From Ricordea florida (taxonomy: Eukaryota > Cnidaria > Anthozoa > Corallimorpharia > Ricordeidae), in assembly GCA_949710005.1 (NCBI GenBank), contig OX453275.1, forward strand, positions 29,198,718-29,262,717: a DNA stretch of 64,000 bases, written 5' to 3'. Shown here in pieces: positions 59,701 through 64,000 of this stretch (position 1 is the first letter of the stretch; each line of letters begins with the position of its first letter). A program made the translations under genes and the position numbers. Below the pieces are notes generated by a model. The model had not been told where the DNA came from and ran no database searches. It worked only from the letters and a program-made list of their open reading frames with translations.

Positions 59701-61182
59701 AAATTTTGATTTCAAATTATTCTATATCCTGTATGTACCACGTTTGAGGGTAGAAGGGTATATATAGTTAAATCCTATGTGTAGCTTTCTTTTGGGGAGT
59801 ATAATCATGACGTGATTATTACGAATGTACCAGTATTGGATAGCTATTTTCTTTAGCTGGCTTTATTGGGGCCACCGGCCACAGACTGGGTTGTTCATTC
59901 CATGAGTAACCTTGTATCAGATGGGCTCTAGATAATTGTCAGACAGAATATGGCACAATAAAGAATAAGGAAAGCATGTTTCACCCACCAGTACCAGCAA
60001 CACGCAAGAGCACCACTGTACCAGCCACTACAGCACTCAGCTTCACTGTTAAGAGGAAGTCATCATTGCACTCTGTTTCAGACCAGACATCAGTATCATT
60101 CAGCAACACTGGCCACTCCACCTCACCTGCCTTCACAAACCAATCAGGAACATCCAGTTCAAAAGTTGCCCTGGTATCTTCTACATTATCAACAAGAAGT
60201 CCAAACGTTGGTGTCTCTACAGCAGTGGGAAAAGGTGACAAGGAGGCACTTAAAGAGAAAGGCTTGCCATCTGGTGCCATGGCTGGAGTTGTTGTGGTTG
60301 TGGTTTTAATCATCCTTATTGGCATATTAGTTGTGGTGGTCTTCCTTCTTAAGAGGAGGTATGTAACTATGAAAGCATTTATTGGACCTCAATTGGAATT
60401 AACTGTGCTTGCAGGTATAGGCCCTCGATGTCCCTGCAGCCTTATCCAAACTTTCAAAATCATGATGTTGAGTATGCACTAGCAGTATCATAATAGAATG
60501 TTTATATCGAATATAAATTATCAAACTCTTCATTTGGTCCATGTATTTTATTATCGCCCTTGAGAACGGCTCTCAATTTTTGTAGTAACAGATCGATATG
60601 AAATGCAGGAACTAGCTCCACTGTAAGTTCAATTTAATTGGCGAGTCTACACATGAGGTCAGGGTTAGAGTTCTTTAAATCACCAAAACCTAATAATGTT
60701 TGGTACCTATTTGTGTGTGGGTGGTTTGAAACGAATTCCTGATAAAAATACTTGCAAACGCATACATTGGTTTGTAGAGCAAAATTTTGTTACATTGTAA
60801 TTTAGTATCATTTTATCTATTATTGTTCAATTGATGTAAGAATGTGTCTTCAAAGGATTTTTTGATAAGCTCATGCAATGCGTTTTGTGATATGTTTGTA
60901 ATTTCAGACGTCGTAAAGAAAAGGGATCAACGGCTCCAGCAGTACTGTTCTCCCCTGGGAGGGAGACATTTTCTTCAGACAGTACAACACACCAAAGGTC
61001 AGAACTAGCCTGCTTGTTAATGCTTCAATTCTGCAAAGTGTTGTTCACGGTAGAAGGGTCACCGTGTGAAAGCGCTAGTGATTGCAGTCTTTGAGATGCT
61101 ACTCAACTTCTCCGCCGACCGGTTAGCTCAGTTGGTAGAGCACCGGACTACCGTGCGGGAGGTCGCGGGTTCAAACCCCGGG

Positions 61183-61231
<49 letters not shown>

Positions 61232-63756
61232 CTGTAATGGCATCTGAAAATGGTTAGTCTTTCTAGTCTTCTCGGTTAAGGAGGATAAATCGTAGGTCCC
61301 GTCTCACAACACTTGTTCCTAATAATCTGTGGGACGTTAAAGAACCCCGGCCACACACTGATCGTAAAGAGTACTGAGTAATGGACGTAGTTCCCGGTGT
61401 TGTGGTCTAGCCTTTGGGTTGGCACTTCACATACATTTAGGGATAACCTCATTGCGCATTTCCCCCTTGGATATAATTGTCCAAAGAAAAAATAATTATG
61501 AGTATGAATATGAGGGTGTTTTATGAGAAAGTTCGCCCCGGCGCGAGTTTCAATTCTTAGCGGCAATGCCGGAATACTTCGTTTCTTGTTCACGTGATGA
61601 CTTTGAAATACACGTTTGAATTGAATTGACTGTAATTATGCATGCGCTACCCGAAATACCGATTTTAAATCGAATCGAATGATCACTCTTCGGTTACTTG
61701 ATACCGGTGAGAGATTTCCTACCAGGACGAGACTTTCGTTTCGGCAATTGACTCGTCCGTCATGATTTTTCTGGTGGATTAGTGGTGAGGGTCTCCCAGG
61801 GGTTTTGGGGAACAAGGGAACGAAGGTGAAATATCGTAGGGAACAAGGGAACATGACCCCTGTTTTAGGGGACACGGGGGTTATAAGTGAGGGTCTCCCA
61901 GGGGTTTTGGGAAACAATGGAACGAAGGTGAAATATCGTAGGGAACAAGGGAACACGAGTCCTGTTTTAGGGAATACGGGAGTGACAAGTGAGTGTCTCC
62001 CAGGGGTTTTGGGGAACAAGGGAACATGCTCCTGTTTTAGGGAATACGGGACAAAAACTGGTCAAAATTCTGAGAGAAGGGTGTACGTGGCAAGCAGATA
62101 TGCCATAGGGAACAAATAAGGAAAAGCTGAGGAAAACATAGGGCAATTTTGGAAGGGAACAAGGACACCCCTGTGGGAGATCCTTAGTGGTGTCATGTAA
62201 ACGACTACAGAGCTACAACAGGGAACCAGGGTGAACTCGCGCGGGGCGAAAGTCGACCGGGGTTCGTGTGAGAGCTTTTGGCTCTTCCTTCACAGGGTTC
62301 GTGAAACAAAGTAAAAACTACGAACCAAAACCACTCTAATGGATCCAGAATTTCCAAAAGAGAGATTAACCTTTGTCCTGGACTGTTGTTTTACTAGCTG
62401 TAGATTGGGATTGTTTTCAGAAACGAAAGCAATATTATGCTATCCTGTCGGCGTATGTTAAGATGATGGCTTGTCAAAAACCAATGTGCAAAGCACTGTT
62501 AATAGTATGTGAATAGGCTCTACGTACCAGGGTAATTTTTGTTTTGTATTGTGACCATGAATCTTTATCTTTTCTTGCTGCCCATAACAGGTGCCCCGTG
62601 ACCAGTACTGGTTCTTCTAATGCATACGAAACTGTCAATCTGTTGTATGACAGGTAAGCAGTGTAAGCGCGGGCCAGAGATTCTTGTGTTTGAGTCATGA
62701 AATGTACCGTGGATGTGATAAGTGGAACACTAAAATTCATCAGAGGGCATCTATTGGTTGTTAAGAAATCTACTAGTATACTAATACAAATCCTTCATTT
62801 GATTGGCTGAGCTGCTGCACGCTATCAGCCATTAGAGTGCAGCACTTGGTTGAAGATCGTTTTTAAACTGGCGACCTCTTCGCGCTTTAGCGAAGTTTCG
62901 CTGGAAGATTTAGTACTTTGGTATTTTTTTACCGACACATTATTCGTTTATTATGATTTTTACTAAAACAATTAGATTATTCGCTCTCGATTTCTATGGG
63001 CGATATTTAGTGAGACCGAACTGAAGGCTGAAACAACTATCGCCCCGTAGAAATCTCGAGCTCGTGATCTAATTGTTAATAAACATCACCCAACCGCCTA
63101 ACTATTGGGTGAAGTAGGGATCTGATCGGCTGTCCAGTGGCGGTGTATTGAGCAATTACATAGTAACTTGGAGTTTTTTTAGCGAGTGGTAGTCGGCGAG
63201 GGACGAAACTCCGAGTAGACTACCAAACCTGATTAAAAAAGGAGCACACGTTTCCAGGCCTTCGCTCTGAATAAGGGTTGTAAAAAAACGCTCTAAAAAT
63301 CAGCTTTCCTGTTATCTTGTTGTGTTTCAACTAAGTTAAATGATTTATCAACTCGTTCGATATAGACTCTGTTTTCTGTTCGTGTTTCAATTTCCCACCG
63401 ATGCAGCGTCAGTTTCTTTGGAAAATAAAATAACTCCTTTATACTTAATCAATCAATCAATAAAACGCCAGAAAAAAAGGAATTTAAACGGATGATCAAA
63501 ACAGCTGCTGAGGGATCCAGAACAGAAAAGCATACAGGCATACCGCATGCAAAAATGCCGAGCAAAATGTTTTTTTTTTTTACCATGCTATTAACTTTGA
63601 TTATGCCTTGATAAACCTGTAATTACTAAAGGAAATATCCGTACACGTAAAGGTTTGAATTATGTGAATGCTAATTGTATTTTGTTGTAATATTGTCAGT
63701 GGTTGTTCTGGCGATACTCGTCATATCAGGGCTGCTGATCCCAATGCATATGAAAG
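53754..63756 (+). CDS. Discoidin-CUB-SUEL lectin transmembrane receptor with tyrosine-motif tail; continues beyond the right edge
   Basis: Exons: 53754-53868, 55624-55937, 57051-57198, 57743-58126, 58929-59237, 59947-60358, a small exon starting about 60415, 60592-60622, 60908-60997, 62591-62653, 63700-63756. The phases fit except around the ~60415 exon, whose end I could not fix. Exon 1 is a signal peptide (LHTAVCVLLWSSFMPSLIAQ). Exons 2-3 form an F5/8C discoidin domain (GCSIPLGMEHRHITDSQL ... CLRVELYGCD). Exon 4 is a CUB domain (GFISSPGYPISYPSSVDCTW ... CNTDYVYVQNG). Exon 5 is a SUEL/galactose-binding lectin domain (ACDGDSLVLNCSN ... AFYGSYPYSC ... LEVFYQC). Exon 6 gives a Ser/Thr-rich stalk, then a TM helix (MAGVVVVVVLIILIGILVVV) and stop-transfer KRR. 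The tail exons encode RYEMQELAP, then NAYETVNLLY and PNAYER. A cell-surface glycan-binding, possibly immune-type, receptor is inferred. Whether a kinase domain follows is unknown. Confidence 0.87.
54618..54762. mobile_element. Short MITE with ATTTCCGCACCGGTCCCTAC ends
   Basis: GATTTCCGCACAGGTCCCTA...ATTATGCATGC at the left is mirrored by GCATGCATAATGAAGTAGGG...GTGCGGAAATC at the right, 145 bp in all. A left-end fragment of the same element lies inside the MULE at 40938-41001. It is in intron 1 of the lectin receptor. Confidence 0.75.
55010..55145. repeat. Probable interspersed repeat fragment
   Basis: A stretch rich in opposed motifs (ATTCCGGTAATTTCGGTTG, GGACCATTTCGGTTTGGTCC, CGAATATTCG, GACCGGTCGGAATTTTCG) and higher in GC than the intron. 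It resembles the end of a DNA transposon, but I cannot find the second end. Confidence 0.35.
61117..61413 (+). mobile_element. tRNA-derived SINE, family 1, copy 2
   Basis: Head: GGTTAGCTCAGTTGGTAGAG (box A) and GGGTTCAAACCCC (box B), with a degenerate anticodon arm. Body: AAGTGCTGCCTCTGTAATGG, GTCCCGTCTCACAACA, GTGGGACGTTAAAGAACCCC and CCCGGTGTTGTGGTCT, matching copy 1 (4644-4920). It lies in the lectin-receptor intron between exons 60908-60997 and 62591-62653. The tRNA head better preserves pol III boxes than copy 1. Confidence 0.85.
61785..62170. repeat. Tandem repeat, ~103-bp unit, about three copies
   Basis: Units start GTGAGGGTCTCCCAGGGGTT at 61785, about 61887 and (as GTGAGTGTCTCCCAG) about 61989. 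Each contains GGGAACAAGGGAAC and CCTGTTTTAGGG blocks; the third is shortened. Both strands stay open over the array (periodicity artefact), so I do not call the ORFs genes. Intron of the lectin receptor. Confidence 0.85.
62930..63100. repeat. Imperfect inverted repeat
   Basis: CAATTAGATTATTCGCTCTC + GATTTCTATGGGCGAT is mirrored by ATCGCCCCGTAGAAATCTCG + AGCTCGTGATCTAATTG. No coding content; intron of the lectin receptor. Confidence 0.6.
63330..63425. repeat. Remnant of palindrome family A tail
   Basis: TTATCAACTCGTTCGATATA followed by GTGTTTCAATTTCCCACCGA and TGCAGCGTCAGTTTCTTTGG matches the tails after the palindromes at 9550 and 51671, without the palindromic arms. Confidence 0.65.
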
Positions 63757-64000
63757 GTGAGTTTAGATATTAAAAATTATAAATTTATGAGTCTCTTGAA
63801 TAGCAAGCGCGTCATTTCAGTTCAGTGGATCCTCAGTGCCATTTTCCCCGCGCAAATTAAAACGTTTGCTTTGGTTTACAGAATGCAAACGGGAGATGAG
63901 CCTCCTACACATACGTTCTTTGGGGGAGGGGTGGGGGATGGGGGAGGAGGACTGCATGACATAGCGTAAAGAACGCCTGCATATGGGGCTTACGTAAGAT

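Noticed and set aside
61119-61192. tRNA gene on the plus strand
   Set aside because: Good A and B boxes, but a mismatched anticodon arm and the same SINE body follow.
61636-62119. Coding genes from the two opposing ORFs
   Set aside because: Both strands are open because of the ~103-bp tandem repeat; low-complexity products without domains, inside an intron.

Overview
This is an animal nuclear genome segment, AT-rich and intron-rich, with long gene bodies full of palindromic repeats, MITEs and tRNA-derived SINEs. The gene set (a centriolar-appendage protein, an RNase H2 subunit, a PLP-fold protein, class A GPCRs, and a discoidin/CUB/SUEL-lectin receptor) together with these repeat families suggests a cnidarian, most likely a stony coral. 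The organism is inference; the gene assignments rest on spliced translations whose intron phases I checked by hand. Left third (1-36.3 kb): a minus-strand FBF1 gene (N-terminal ten recognisable exons; it runs off the left edge) lies head-to-head with a complete plus-strand RNASEH2C gene, separated by about 0.3 kb. RNASEH2C is tail-to-tail with PDXDC1, a minus-strand gene of about 21 kb and at least 26 exons. PDXDC1 introns hold an antisense LINE tail, SINEs, a 101-bp minisatellite, MITEs and unexplained same-strand ORFs. Middle (36-50 kb): an OB-fold/RPA-like ORF with a one-base frameshift, then a segmental duplication. Copy B (46.27-50.14 kb) repeats a PDXDC1 5' fragment plus the GPCR block of copy A, but lacks the 36.3-40.1 kb interval. 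Both copies carry an intact intronless class A GPCR, about 98% identical in protein. Copy A alone carries a MULE-type transposon with ~185-bp terminal inverted repeats. Between the copies lies a palindromic element that encodes a consensus-matching hammerhead ribozyme. Right part (53.7-64 kb): a plus-strand gene for a type I membrane receptor: signal peptide, discoidin (F5/8C) domain, CUB domain, SUEL/galactose-binding lectin domain, Ser/Thr-rich stalk, one TM helix, then a cytoplasmic tail built from small phase-2 exons carrying tyrosine motifs. It runs off the right edge. The most unusual signals are the hammerhead-like cores recurring in several different palindromic repeats, the two-step history of the GPCR duplication, the modular tyrosine-motif tail of the lectin receptor, and a lysine at the PLP position of PDXDC1.
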